Assembly: GCA_949152475.1 (NCBI GenBank)
Contig: OX424566.1
Location: 11,493,177 to 11,557,176, forward strand
DNA: 64,000 nt
Source: Terebella lapidaria
Lineage: Eukaryota > Annelida > Polychaeta > Terebellida > Terebellidae
Direction of reading: 5' to 3'
In this document: positions 12,091 to 26,284 of the stretch, piece by piece
Numbering within the stretch: position 1 is the stretch's first letter
How the letters are laid out: every line of letters starts with the position of its first letter
Translations under genes and position numbers: made by a program
Notes under the pieces: generated by a model
Databases searched by the model: none
What the model was told of the DNA's origin: nothing
What the model saw: the letters and a program-made list of their open reading frames with translations, nothing else

Positions 12091-12236
12091 ATGCATACGG
12101 CATTGTATTCTCGTGCCAGATGGGTTTATCTTGGCACACGTCTCTTTATCTAGGCCTCGCCTGAAGGCTCGGCCTAGATCGCAGAGACTTGTGCCAAGAT
12201 AAACCCATCTGGCACTCGAAACAATGCCATATGCAT
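12091..12236. repeat. Near-perfect 146-base hairpin (foldback)
   Basis: The left arm (from atgcatacggcattgt through cgtgccagatgggtttatct to tctaggcc) is the reverse complement of the right arm, with only a few mismatches and small gaps over about 70 bases. The loop around cctgaagg is only a few bases. If transcribed it would fold into one long stem. It is probably a small nonautonomous foldback element; TSDs are not obvious. Confidence 0.9.
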
Positions 12237-12735
12237 ATAGTGTGACCTTGAAAATGTGGTCAAAGGTCAAATTCAAGGTCACGAGAATATTCAGTATATA
12301 TCTATGCCCACAATTAATTTCTAATGTCTAATCTCAATATTAAGTGAGATATTAGGCATAATGTGTCCCATTATAAAGCATAGGAGAGTTTAACATTTTG
12401 AGCCATTCAAGCGCAACGAAATTTATACACATCAAAGGAGTTTATATTAGGAGTGTTAAGAACATTTACTGAACAGATTTTGAGAAAATGGCTGCCAAAG
12501 TCCAGAATCAGGCACATTTTGTCAAAAACGGCCGCCATTTTGAAAAAAATGTGAAAATCGGGAAACTCAAAAATTCCTTTACTGGAAATATTTTTAGGTA
12601 TTTTTGTGCAAAATTTCAGGAAGATTCGACCGTATACTTCAAAGATAAAAATGTGAACGAACGACGGACAGATGGACGGACAACAGACGCAACACGACGG
12701 CAATAGGTTATCGGACCATAGGTCCAGTAACCTAA
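12237..12735 (+). repeat. Interspersed repeat family R1, copy 1
   Basis: About 500 bases closely matching 31446-32048, with shared words caaattcaaggtcacgagaa, ttaggcataatgtgtc, attataaagcataggag and tttttgtgcaaaatttcag. It ends in an imperfect palindrome (ggttatcggacc / ggtccagtaacc, 12706-12732). Diverged copies lie at 25215-25560 (minus) and 62396-62605. It carries repeated aaggtca half-sites and the common aaaatggc(t/c)gcc word. No coding capacity is seen, so it is probably a nonautonomous element. Confidence 0.8.
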
Positions 12736-15700
12736 AAAAAGACGTTTTAGTGATTAGATATCACTTTCCATCAAATATTAATATCTTATTCTTGACTTCT
12801 CAGTGTTCATATGAATGATATACTGACGTCCGTTGGGATAAACGGAATTGAGCCACATAAAGTAATTCTGAGATAGACCTGTCCATCAAAATATATCATC
12901 AAAAGTGGCAAATGAGTCCCAACAGAACAAATTATTCACTTAATCGTAATCAACTTAATCCAAATGAGCATTACTGGCATGATGTAGAAAGGGCATGAGA
13001 TATTGTGAAATAAGATCTACTTTTGAATGGATGTTGCTCAAAATGCTGACAAAAAAACCGAGTCAATTATTGATAAGTTGTATGCAGAATGTGAATGAAA
13101 TATTGGACAATCATGATCTAAACTCGATTGATTGGTGTTCCACTATTTATGATGCGGATATGCGACATTATCCATAGATCCAGTTGGAGGCGATTTATTG
13201 TTATACATGTGTATATTATACACCGATCAATGTGCCCAGCAATTTATCACTCACGTCCTCGTTACCGTGATGAAAAAGGAGAAAATTTGCTCATGCTCCT
13301 CAAATTCTGATGATTAATAATACGCCAACTGAATTATTTTCGTTACTTTTATTTCACTGAGCGATAACTTATATATGTATGTGTAGTCACTGTCGTCGAA
13401 ATTGTGCATGTAAAAGTTAGCAATATTGCTTGATGGTGGCGAAAGTGATAACTTAACGAAGCTTGATCAAGACCCCATCAGGTGTTAATACATTACCAAT
13501 CAAGGCAATTATTCATCTTTCTAATAGTTAGTCATATAAATTTCAAAGCAAACTATCGAACAAGGCAGTACCATGTATGCAAGGAAGATAAAAGTTAAAT
13601 ATGAGGTGGTTGATATTTCAGTTAATTGAAGTGAAAAATGTATTTTACTGTATTCATTTTCATGAGCACAACAGAAGGATGTGATAACGTGTTTGGTTTT
13701 CATATGGAAATTAAGGAGTTCAGAAAGGCTGTAAACATCATTTTCATGCACCGTGTGTTTGCATTTAGAAATTCAAAAGCTTCAGTGTTGGACACACCAT
13801 TTTCATCCATCGTGAAAAACACACATGCTTACTGACAGCCCTTTAGTGTTTGTTCCGTCTGATGTCAATCTTCATTGGATCAAATTGATAGTTCATGACG
13901 TCTATTTTGGTGTAAAAATCAAATTTCACTTTTATGTCGGAAACTATAGAAGTTGACTACTTTTCGTAATTGTTCTGCCAACATCAGAAATCTAGCTCAA
14001 AATTTTGCTACTGTATGCGTATGTATTACGGTGAACCATCCAAAAATATCGCAAAGCTCAGAGTACTTGCGTTTATTCACAAGATAAACGCAAACTGCAT
14101 TGAAACAATCAGATATGTTATTTTTAAAGTGTTGTGATCCTTTTGTTGAGATTACTATACTTAAAACAAATGATAGCAGGACCGGGGCCGCCCATGCATA
14201 CCCTCCGTGGGTCTGTTTTTACCCAAACTTAGAAGACCAGCGAGACGCACTGACCAATAATATTCTGAGTGATCTGAACCGAGTCCGTAATCCAATTTCC
14301 ATGCCCAGGGTGAGCCTTAATTTGGAATCTTTGAGGGACTTGCCATGAACCGCCATATATGGCCACAGAACAGAAATCAGTATTTCCTGCCAACTTGTGA
14401 CGCCCGTATATATCCATCTCAACACCACATATCCATCATCAACAATTTATGATGAAATTTAATATCCTTATATTTGCATAACAATGCAATTGCAAGGCAA
14501 AAAATACAATCACAAGAAACCTATAATGAATACTGGATGAAACTATTATGCTTCCCAAAGACCAAACGATCATAGTATGAATGACAGTTTGAATTTGATA
14601 ATTCGAATTAATATATCTTAAATCATATATCAATGTTACTATGCATTCATTCATTACTTTCTGTGAGTTAACTCATCGCCACTTGAAAATGTGACACTTT
14701 GTCCTCTTTATGAGACATGTTTATTCAATAAATGCAAGTCCGTCTTACTTCTTAATTTGTTTAAATACACCCTGTTCTGCTTTAATGCATCCTGATTTAT
14801 TACAGAAATTTTTTACCTGTCACTAGGAGTGTTTACCATGTATGTGTGCAATATAGTAAATTATAGTAAATATAGCATGGATGATGCAGCTAGACTTGGT
14901 ATTAATACCCACCGAGACGAACAATTCCCAAGATTCTTGTAGTCACGCGATGGTAATGAAACTTGTGTGGTAAGTAGAATGCGTGTCATATTATAAGTTT
15001 TTGTAAATTATTGTTTCCCAAGAAGCAACATACAAGCGGAGATACTGTAGCTCGTGCAGGCATATTTTATTTATACAATGTTGTTGATACATAACAGGCT
15101 AGCTACATTTCATAACATTGTTTGATTTTGTTTTGTATTGTCCAATGTATTCATCATTTGAAATGAGATGCAGAACGATAAAACTTGTTATCGCTCTGGA
15201 TGATTTGCAATCTTGTAAACGCTGATCCATACACACTTTATTCTCACGAGAGACGGTGGAACATCTCTTGGGAAGTTGAAACACGTTTGTTGCAATATAT
15301 CTGATAGAGATCTATTTCCAAACCAAATTAATTCAGGAAGACGTGTAATAAAAACGTATATAACATTGTTTGCAATAAGTGAGAAACAGATGTAAAGGAA
15401 ATAGGAAGCAATTACTTGTAATTGTCAGAATTATTCTAAGCAGATGCCTGCAGTCGAATGCTGAGTAAGAATATATTTACTCTAATGAAAGAGTTTTTCC
15501 CTATCCTGAATATATAATTCAATAGGATATAAAACAAAAACAAAATATAACTTTGACTTGGCCTGACAATTAGATAATAATAGTATGTGTGATATTACAT
15601 GTTTTCTTCCACTCGTGTATTTCCTATACAATTGACAATATGAAGTTTCAAATATGATTTGTTATTCCAGTGTCACTACCGACTGCGTTTCACTGGCACT

Positions 15701-18419
15701 AAAACATTCACATAAGGTAATTAATAAGCACTGAATGCAATAGCAAACCAATCCTCGTGTATTTCCCGCTGTCCCTTTCTTCAAATGTCAGTTTTTTCTT
15801 ATTACTAATTAGTAGAACCAGGATTAGTTGTGTATGGTTCGGTTTCAACTGGAAAACTGAAAATGTGTCACTTGTGACACTGAAAGTTAACTAGGTTTAA
15901 GTCTATGTAAGACTGACAAACAAGGAGTGTAACAATGGTAAGTTTGAGAGCATGCATGTCATTACGGGTGAATTGTATGCAAGATGAGACATTTAAAGCC
16001 ATCCGGCCGTCCTTCGTGGCACCCTCTTGAATTGTGACACTTGGCACCATTCAAGTTTACCCTCTGAGTGATGAATTTGAATTCATTGACTTGAAAAAAT
16101 ACATTGCATGAACCTTCGTCTTCAAAATCTTCAAAATTTTCCCATTCTGTCAAAAGAACGTATTCTGATGTGGAACGAGGAGATGAGTACATATTGCCTT
16201 GCATGGGCTGACTTTTAAATATAATCCATGAGATACACGTTCTGTCCATTGTTATCTGATATGTCCAATAAAACGCAATTGAAAACCGTTGGTTTATCAG
16301 AAACAGAAAGGAAGAATACTCGTCAAGCAGTAACACTGTATTCTGAGAAACTATACACATTCACACAAACTGCACCAAACGGTTTCACCTAGAGATGCTT
16401 CATAATTATAAAGAATCATATATCGCGTGTAAAATAGGAGTAGTCACGTGATACTCTAAGGGAATGCATGCAAGCTATGGCCTAGAGCGACTAGTGATAA
16501 CTATTAAGTTTTTATGAAGTCGTGAGCAGTGGTAATACAAAACCATCAGAAACTTCGGTGGCAAGATGACGTGAACCACACGACTCGGTAAAGAGCAAAC
16601 CTTTTTTTAAATTGGGAAGACATGGGGCATGTAGATTATTTCTGTGAACATTTTATGTTATGTTATTTAGTTGTCTAATCAAACGTGTCGTGTGCTGTTC
16701 ACGTCTTCTCTGGATACACCATTCTAGAGTCTTATGTAAATACTTGGTCATGCTTTGGTTTAGTTTCAAGTACTTCATTTCAAGTTTTTTATTTGATTCA
16801 TAGAAGTCTGATACTTGAAATAGGCCAGGTTATGAGAGTACATGGCAATAACTGGATAATCGATACAACCACACCAAATTACATTGACTTGTAATGTTTA
16901 ATGCAGGCATGCATTATTGCAGATATGTTAGAACTCCTCCCATGAAAGGATTTTCGTAAGCACTTCAAAGTCTGATCTTGCTTTCCCTCTATGGTTGAAA
17001 GTGACCTTCCGTATCTTCGTTGCTTTTACTGTGAAATCATGTTTTAGCACTGTTCGGTAGAGTCAGAATGCCTTTTTTGCAAACTGCCTTTTCACCGAAC
17101 TGAGATATCAACATCCTGTAAAAGCTTCCCTTATCCATGTGTCGCACTCTCACATATCGGAATTGAGACACCATGACTGGACGTCCACTTTATCACGATA
17201 TGTAATTATGATATCATGATACATTATGATACATATTCTGTTTTATTTATCTATCTGATGCAGTTGACAAAAGGATATTGAAAGCCGTCAGTTTGCTATT
17301 TGGAAATCTGAATGACCCAAGAAAACACTGAAAGTGTCTTCATGAACACTGAACGCTTCACGCAGATAACCTGCATCGAATGATATCATCACTTTTTACA
17401 TGAGAAATCATACATGTATATCACATGTAAATTGCCCGACAGTAACGTGATATCATTAGTTGATGCCTGCACTCTGCGACCCAGAGCGTCTAGTGATAAT
17501 TACTCAAGTTTCATGGAGTCATGACCGTTGCTGGTAGTATGAATACATCGAGAACCTCGTTGATTCTGATTCTTGATTAGAAAGTTGATTCTGCACGCAA
17601 CACCTTTCACACAAAAATAGTTTTCATAAGAAAAATGTGATGTATGTTTTGACTGTAGTATCAACTCATTAGTTATTAGAGATATAATATAACGAATGGT
17701 TTCGTCAACAACAGGGGGGTTCAAGTTCTACATTTGTTAGTTTGTTAAGCGTGAGTTGGAGAGGTACTGACAAACAAGGGGTGTGCCCGAGAGCACCTCT
17801 CAAACTGACACTTACCAGTTGCCAGTTTGAGAGCATGCATGGTATTCATGTGCGAGTTCGATGCAAGATGAAATACTCAAAACAGTGCATCGTGCATGAT
17901 TACATATTGAATTGTGACACTTGCACATCAACACCGTGATAGGGCAGTAGATGCACATGCTTGGTGTTTGGCTTTCTTTGTGGTTTCAGGTCGTGAGAAG
18001 TGGACCATATCCGTTTTTGACAAACTCATTCCCTGGACCACAAAACAATTTCATATGCATTGTGAATATTGTGATATTATATGATTTTTTATGCACAAGT
18101 TGGTTTCCTTGCTGAAGCAAGACCTCATGAACATGTCTATTTATTATTGCTCCTCTTTTAAGACAAGATGAAGGTTATGTTCTATCACATGAGTTTTTAT
18201 TCCAGAATCTTGTGAATTATAAAGTGACTTAACAATATAGCAGGCATGGTATGACCATCATGACTGAGAAATCCCCAGTCCTTTTTTGTTGCGCGATTTT
18301 GATAACAATTATGTTTTGGTGAGAAAAGTATCATATTTTTAACCATGAATACATTACACTCTATGCAGACACTATATTACACATAACCTGTTGAAGTGAA
18401 TTTAAAAACGAAAACGAAA
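12736..18419. other. Non-genic DNA with an internal duplication
   Basis: No gene recognised. The segment 15650-16550 is a diverged copy of 17280-18000: both hold ctgacaaacaagg, gtttgagagcatgcatg, gatgcaagatga, gaattgtgacactt and agcg(a/t)ctagtgataa. The order of the shared words differs slightly, so rearrangement has occurred. Other parts resemble 7640-8760. Confidence 0.55.
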
Positions 18420-21400
18420 CGTAACGAAAATAAGTTTAGCAGAATGCATCATATTCCGAACTCCACAGCATTACAATCTGCTATAACTTGACGAGTGTGA
18501 TTCGAAAAGGGGGAAAACGTACCATGCCAATTCTGGTTGACTCAATGGAGGATTAAGCACAAACAAATACTAAGTAGACACCATTTCTGATATCTCATCG
18601 TGTGATAACTAGACGGCTGCTTGCCATGGCATCTGCTATTGGTAAAAATAGGAGTAGGGTATGATTTCTTGGCAATGCTACTATCTATGATATGAATGCT
18701 TTCCAGGGATGATGTGTTTTGAAACTATTGGGACACAAATGCCAAAAAAACATTATTTGCATTCGGTTGAAGAATGTGATAAATATTGCAATAGAGTGTA
18801 GATGGTAACTGCGACATTACTGTAATGATGTTGATGAGTCGCATATTAAAATAACCCTTTCACAATGTGTTCTGCTCGATGGACATTTGCAGTGTGAAGT
18901 AAGATGTGTGATGATGAGAAGTTTTTCCTTGAATGTACCGAGATTCAAACATACCAATATAGCGCTATTACGAAAGCTATTACATGCAGTTTAATATGCG
19001 ATAGCTATTACAACAGCGAAGTCAAATTTCGCTGCTAATGACGTGGCCCTAATTGAAGGTAAATATAATTACAAATTTGTATGTGAATGAAGTGTTGCTC
19101 AGTAACTTTCTTTCTCGATTGCAATATTCCTGTTGAACTTGAGATAATACTTCCTGGGTACTAATTTAGTACAATATATCCATTCATCCCCACACGTCAC
19201 CAGTTAGTCACCAATTAGCATGCCATCCTCTTCCACCAAGGAAAAATATCCAAAACAGAGGGATAGAAGTTGTTCAAATTCGAGACGCGAAGAATATTAT
19301 ATCAGATTTTCAGAAAAGGTTTCTGTCATCAAATACTACGCCACACTGAGTATATCAGGAAATGTTTGGTATAATTGTGTGACTATAAATTCCAAACACT
19401 TATTTGGAATAATACAGTAATTTTATATTGCATGGTATTTTAGGCAAAAAGATTTAGTTAATGCCTTCAGAACCCAGACAATGGGCTCACACCTTCGTGT
19501 GTGAGTAAAACATGTTTCTAGTAACTATGTACGTCTTCATCTTGGTCAGTGTAAGCTATTCTTTTTGTTTTTTATTGGAAAAAACATGTTTGTTCGTGAC
19601 GATTTCTTGTCCATGTAGTTTGAATTACTTTGCGTGGGTAGAAAACATGCATTATTGCATAGAACGTTTCGTCCTGACAGTACGATTGTTGAGGGTTCTA
19701 ACTGTTGCCATATGGAACTGAACAGTTTTCAACTATTATAATTAATGTTAGGATCATATAAACATGTATCATGATAAACTAAGAGAAATCATTTGATCAT
19801 GAAGTTGATTGAATAGCATATATCGACCCACTACTATAACAATTATGATAATTATGATAATTCCATGGTAAAAACTGAAATAAATCAGTTTGTTTGATTG
19901 ATAATGCTCATTGCATAATGAAACGTACTTGACATTTTCTTCTTATCCTTAATAATGATTGAGAATGAATAAATTATCGTTGCCATCTATATTGAAGTTT
20001 TCCAAACGTTGCATGCTTCACCATACTGAATGGCGCATTTCATCACTATTAAATTTTTTTTATTTAAATAAATTTAAATTACTCAAATTTGATTCATGAT
20101 AATGTTTTTTTATTTTTTTTATATCGACTTTGTTTGTGACATTTGTTTATGATCTAGCTCTGTATTACCACATGTTGTATGATAAAGGGTGATTTTGAAT
20201 TAATTCCACACCTCCATGCATTGTGTTCAAGTTACCACTACCTGCTTGTGACCCATAAAAACTTTTTTGTCTAGATCTAGTTATATTTGTACACCTTTTA
20301 GGTAATTGACATGTCTTCATTCCGTACTCGGAATCACCTTTATGATCCTTATTGAATAAATGAGAAAGTAAGTGCAGGATATGATACGTGGGATGTAATT
20401 CCTTGTCAACGAAGCTGTGTAACCTGCCGCATCCTTATATGTGACCAGACGATGAAACAGGAGAGTTCTTGATATCGCGTTTGTGATGAGCATTCTGTTT
20501 TGGCATGAATCTGACTTGATTAGTGCAGAAAAGCTGAATCTAAATTCGTATTTCCAATCCTTCCAGTCATGCTTTAACGTTGCCACCCTGTGACAGCTAA
20601 GTGATTATCAAACGCAACATGCCATATTTCAATCTGTACACCATCCATATCCTGTACAATACACCTAGGATACTGCTGATGATGTATTGTATAATTATAT
20701 CCGGCATGTACCTAGTATAACCATCGGTAGAACACATTGCCCAGTGTTTAACTAAAAACAAATTTGATATCGTATTCTCCCCAGGTAATATTTGCCTCCT
20801 CTTCAACAACTGACTCTAAGCCAAACGATCTGTGATAGCACATAAATATATATTTGGTCCATTAGTTTACTAGTCCTCAAAGCGTGATCAGTTTACGAAA
20901 AAAGTAGCATTTTTATGTTATTTTGTTATTCATCCAATGCATGTGACACCCCCTTATCATGTTTCTAGCTTCCTGGTTATACTGATTTCATGGCACGATA
21001 ATTGTTTCTTTGTGCATTATTATTATTTCGATATCGTCTTTCTTATGAAATTGTTCTCATATTCCATGCACTTTACATTGTGATCAGGCAGCAATTCTAT
21101 CATGCACAATCATTGTGTAAATTATTCTGCTATTTTTCCTATATTCACCTCGTATTATGGAACTGAACATTCACCTAGCTTTTAAGAGTTCGGGCATGGT
21201 TGTTTTAGACAGGACAATCTCTATTGATATCTAAAAAATAGTAGAGGATATTAATTTTACTTATCAAATCAGTAATCAGTTAAACAATGCATGGTGCATT
21301 TTTCCTTTCCATTCGGATGTTGGTCGTTGATTGTGTCGCTTCGTTTTCCTTTTGATTTAGGAACAAACAATGGCGCACATAATACTTGAAGACTGATTGC

Positions 21401-23490
21401 ACATGAAAGCATATAGTCGATAAAAGAATGCTCCCCTTTGGATGTTCTGCTGACAGTTTCTTTTCCAAGATATATAACAGATTGGAGCATATATATGAAT
21501 ATATTTTGAAATAGACACACCTTAGCTCCTTTTTGTTGGTCGGCAAATCGGTTTACACGGATGATTACATAAGAAATGGAGCGATTCAATCTGTCATTTT
21601 GGGTGCAGTTGACAAATTGCACAGACTAATTTGCAGAAAAGTTGTCTATCAAACCCACAGTTTTCTATCAACAATTCTGTTATTCCTGATTTATTCCCAC
21701 GATTTCTTTAACGCCATCACTGGGAAATGATATATATTTTGTTTTCAACACCACAAAGTGACACTTCCTCAATATACCTGAAAATAGTGCAAACCTGAAC
21801 AATTTCACAAGTTGAAGTACAGTTCCCTGATCTAAAGTGTCACAAGGACTTGATACTTCGAGATTTCATGACAGGTAATGTGTTTATCACATTGTAATAC
21901 ACCAGGAAGTCTGTGAAAACTGGACAACAGTGCAAAATACAATATTAGTACGAACATATACACCGTCAGTAGTCAGCGACACGCTACACGACACGCAAAC
22001 AAATAACAAACGGGACACTGGTGGAGACAGAGCATGCAAGTCTCGTATTTGTCTCTGTCTCAGTCCAACGTCAGTTTATTATTTTCTAGGGTCTGAGACA
22101 TGTGCCGTCGTCACGAAATGCTGTTGATTCATTATCCGTTGTGGTGTTACAGAGTAACATTTGCACGACTACCAGACAAACAATGGAGCTTTAGATTATT
22201 GGTGGGTATTCTGAACTTTTTTGTGCTGGAAATATCCATTGGTTGATATTGTATGTCATTCTTCTCTGGTATTTTGAGTAAGTCTAATAATGTATCTTCA
22301 AAATGTATATTATTGTTCACGGCTTTTTTGGCGACCGTGATTAATTAATGGACACTTGAAAATGGCAAAACGAGAACGTGACATGTCTCTCATCAAATCC
22401 GTTCCGAATATCGTGCGAGACTTTTTGTCCACTTCATCTACATATGTATTTTGAAACTATCATGTTGAAATCTGTGAATCACCAAATGCTTTTTGTGGCA
22501 TTGTGGATAATTAGAAAAAGTCACAACAGTGCTCAGTGACCCTCCGTCTTTTCTTTATGTAGCATTTTCATTTCATGTATGTCATTGATGTTGATCAGCA
22601 CTTGAATCACGCTGTTCAATACGTGAATTTACATACACATTCTGTACACCAGCTATTGTCCTGCAGGGAGTTGGTTCGTTTGAAGTGAAAAAGACGATTC
22701 CGTTCCTGACAAGATGTTTTGCCATGGGACTATCCACAACTAAATTGACTTTATGCTCTAACATTGTCTTAAAGTGATAGGGAAAAAAGATGTTGAGATG
22801 AGAAGCGACCATATTGTAAACACAACAAAATTATGTATTATGGTCAGGAAGGCTTTGTTTGGGAGTCATCGAGTACAGATAGCTCTCCACCATTCCAGGT
22901 TTATTTGCATAATCATATAGTAACATGGTGGGAACATGTCGGGTTTGATGCGTGCGTTTTACGTTTCTCTCTTCTGGGCAATTTGGTTGAGAACAGAAAC
23001 CATGTCATCACGTATTCATGCCAGCTTTCTGTGTGATATACACATAGAAAGCAGCATGGTAAATGTGTATATAGCTTTCCGGAATGCCTCTAGCCGAAAC
23101 GTGATGAGAATCGCTCATGGTGCAACTCGACACTGCTGAAATATACTCATATTGTTACTTTTGCAAACATGATTTGTGGTCAGCCAATAACAATGTAATG
23201 TATATTCACAAAAGATGGATGAATATACACCTCTAGTTAATGTAACTAGACTGTCTCTTAATCATTCTAGTTACCTGATATCTCGGTCTACATCGGCACG
23301 CGATCTGATAACGCGCTATCTGATACACATATTACTCCGTTTTCCAATGGTCACACATAGTTTTCTATGTGATATTTACCGTCAAGAAAATTGCTGTACT
23401 CTCAACGTAAATCGTGGATCACCGTAACACGTGCCACATGATCACCACGCATAACGTGGTGTAACGTGGCACGCACTTATTAAATAGGCA
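18420..23490. repeat. Segmental duplication unit, copy A
   Basis: Blocks at 18420-18990, 19040-19800 and 21530-23490 align in the same order with copy B (23575-27910), for example tttgaa then ttactttg(c/t)gtgggtagaa, ttcgtcctgaca, catataaacatgtat, and acatgtgccgtcgtca followed by gaaatgctgttgattcatta. The block 20930-23490 also aligns with 39480-42370. No intact reading frame is conserved between the copies, so this is noncoding or decayed. The interior 19800-20930 holds AT-rich unique-looking DNA. Confidence 0.7.
23430..23473. repeat. Two-step hairpin at the end of the duplication unit
   Basis: An outer stem CGTGCCAC / GTGGCACG encloses an inner stem CACCACG / CGTGGTG with a five-base loop. 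Related but less perfect versions close the same unit at 27866-27900 and 42298-42350, where the GTGGCA(C/T)GC side is kept. Confidence 0.6.
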
Positions 23491-24106
23491 TTTTTTTCTG
23501 TGGGTGGGAAGATTAGCATGCAAATTTTAGGCATCAACTCCCTACTCGGAATAGGCCCATTGTTTACAATAGCAAGAAAATAACAAAGAACAAACAGAAT
23601 ACAGCATTATCCGAATTCCACAGCAATACTTTCTGCCATGACTTGACAAGTGAAAAACAAAATGGCGGAAAACGTGCCGCGTCATTCCTGGTAGAAAATG
23701 CCTTCAAGGTATGTAATAAATATCGCAATATAGATGTTGACTGCGACATTACTATATCGATGTCAAGGGGTTTGTGGCATATTAAAATGAACCTTTCACA
23801 GTGTGTTTTGCAAGATGGAGATTTGCAGTGTGAAGTGAAAATGTGCGATAATAATTATTTGAATGTACCGAGATTGAAATGTACCATGATACCACTATTA
23901 CGTTAGCCATTACATGCACCAAGTATTTGAATCAAATTATCGTTGTCGATGACGTGGTTCCATTGAAGTTGAATAGGTTTACAAATTTGTATGTTAACAG
24001 CTTTTTGTTCACTAACTTCCTGTCGTGATTGTAAAATACCCGTTGAACCGGAGACGGTACCTGTTAGGTAATGAATTTAGTATATTACCTCTCTTCTATC
24101 ACGTGC

Positions 24107-24417
24107 ATAACAGCAGAGAGTGTAGAATAGAGAGGTTTCACTATGCAAATATCCATTGTCTAACCATTTTGTCTCATGGAGCCCTGTAATCCTGGCGGCT
24201 GGAGGGGGTGTTGTACTTTGTTGTCTAAAGAGACGATTGATAGTTACGTCATTTCGTTTTACTGGCATATTCTTTCATTCGTAAATTCATGTCGTAGTAA
24301 TAGTAGTAAACACATTCATTCATAAACCCCCTCCACACGCCAGGAGTGCCACCAGTTCAAAATACAAAATGGTGCCAGTGGAGTGACACCTCTCTATTCT
24401 ACACTCTCTGATAACAA
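24107..24417. mobile_element. MITE with 23-base TIRs starting CAGAGAGTGTAG
   Basis: The element proper is 24114-24410 (297 bp). Its ends are perfect inverted repeats (CAGAGAGTGTAG inward to AGAGAGGT). A second, inner inverted pair (cctggcg and ggaggggg words near 24195 and 24325-24345) lies within. Flanks ATAACAG (24107-24113) and ATAACAA (24411-24417) look like a 7-base TSD with one mismatch. The CAGAG end resembles hAT-type termini, which is only suggestive. Copy A of the host duplication lacks it, consistent with insertion. Confidence 0.85.
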
Positions 24418-25214
24418 TCATCAATTATAATGGTATATTTCCACAGGAAATATATCCAAACAGCCAAACAAATTGTCTACTACAAAGAGATCAAGAATAC
24501 ATATTGGATTACTTTCTTTCATGGAATACTGCGGAACAGCGAGTTCAATAGCGTTTTTTGGTACAATTGTATGACCATGTATTTTAAGTTGATACCTTAG
24601 CAAAACTGGACAGACTAATACACATTATTTTGCAATAATACAGTCATTCTATATTGGATGGCAAGAAGATTTAGTAATTGCTTTCAGAAAACAGACAATG
24701 GGCTCTACCTCCGTTTGTGAGGGAAGCATGTTCAAGTCACCAAGTGTGTCTTCATCTTGGTCAGTGTAGGCTATTTTTGGTGTCTTTTATAATATCTTGA
24801 AAAAACATCTTCTGACGATTTTATGGCCATGTAGTTTGAATAGAATTTACTTTGTGTGGGTAGAAGACATACATAATTGCATGAAAGGTTTCGTCCTGAC
24901 ACTAGGATTGTTGAGGGAACTAGCTTTTGCTATTCGGAACATAACAGTTTTGAAATATATTATAATGGATGTTAGCATCATATAAACATGTATGATGGTA
25001 AACTATGTGAATAATTATTCGTTAATTATTACGCTTAATTATTACGCTAATTGAATAGTAATACATCCACCTACTACTGCTGTGACAAGATCATGGTGAT
25101 CTCAAGGTAAAAATCTATGCTGGTTAGTATTTCTGGGTAATAATGTTCATCAACAAATGAAATGTACATGACATTGGTTTTAACACCGATATTTCTAATT
25201 TCAGCGGAGCTTTA

Positions 25215-25560
25215 TGGATGATGTGTTGTAAGGCGTCAGTCTGTCCGTCGTCGTCAACTTTTGTTATCTTTAAAGTTTATGGTCGAATCTTTCTGAAATT
25301 TTGCAAAAGAATGCCTAATATATTTTATGCCTGAAATATAAACTATTTTTTGGTTTCTTTATTTTGAAACGGCACATATTTTTCATGAAAAAACAGCCAT
25401 TTTCGGACTTTGGCGGCCATTTTCTCGAAAACTCTGTGTGGTGGCGAATTTGATTTATCGACGAGTTGGCGAAAAAAAATATTTTGTCCCAAATTAAGTT
25501 ACTATTCGTTTTGAGCCATTTCCAGCAAAAAAAGAGAGAAAATTTTCTCCTTTCAATGAA
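25215..25560 (-). repeat. Interspersed repeat family R1, inverted diverged copy
   Basis: Read on the minus strand it matches 12490-12660: shared words include tggtcgaatctt, ctgaaattttgca and gtccgtcgt in the plus orientation, and the ggcggccatttt word. It lies in copy B of the duplication and not in copy A. Confidence 0.65.
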
Positions 25561-26084
25561 AAATGGAATGAAATGGAATAAAATATATGGGAATGTATAT
25601 ATGGATATATTTCTGAAATAAACACATTTTAGCTCCTTTGTTTTGGTCGGCCAATTGGATCACACTGTGATTCAAAGTGCAATTTGGGTGTTGTCTCTAA
25701 AACCCAGTTTTGTAGCCTCAATTCTGTTATTCCTGTTTTATTCCCACAACTTCTTTAGTACCATCATTGGGCAAAGATATATATTTCCTTCGAAACACTT
25801 CAATTCAATTTTTATAACATGTATTAGAAACTGAATCTTTATTCACTGTCTAAAGAAATAATAATATCCAGTCGATGATAAAATGATAACTCATTACTAG
25901 CTTTGACACTTTCAATGGTACAAATATACCCATTTCAACACAACAAAGTAACACTGCTCAACATACTTGACGGAAAAACTACGAATTAGGCAAACCTAAA
26001 AATGTTCACAATTCAAGATAATGTTCTCTGATTGAAAAGTGTCATAAGGACTGGATACTTCAAGAATTCATGACTAAAAATGAC

Positions 26085-26284
26085 AGGATAGACGTGGAAT
26101 CAATACCCAGTATTAAGTATTTTGAGCAAACAAAACAGGGTCCGTTATCCAATCTCATAGTCCGGGGACAGAAAGTCATATCAGGCATACGAAGTGAGAG
26201 AAAACAAAAATGACAGGGAAACTCATGAACCCCCAAAAGTGGCCATTAGGAGGTGAAATCAGGTGTTCCGGAAAGAGTGAGGAT
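26085..26284 (-). mobile_element. Penelope-like 3' fragment
   Basis: The reverse complement matches 11520-11725 nearly base for base over about 190 bases (gacgtggaatcaatacccag, gtccgttatccaatctcata, ccggggacagaaagtcatat). Only the 3' noncoding end is present, as expected for a severely 5'-truncated insertion. Confidence 0.85.

Noticed and set aside
12407..12706. Overlapping frames of about 70-100 codons on both strands
   Set aside because: They lie in the R1 repeat, have no known motif and are not conserved in the copy at 31446-32048.
23643..23906. 87-codon frame in copy B
   Set aside because: The matching part of copy A (18490-18990) has an insertion, frameshifts and stops, so the frame is not conserved.
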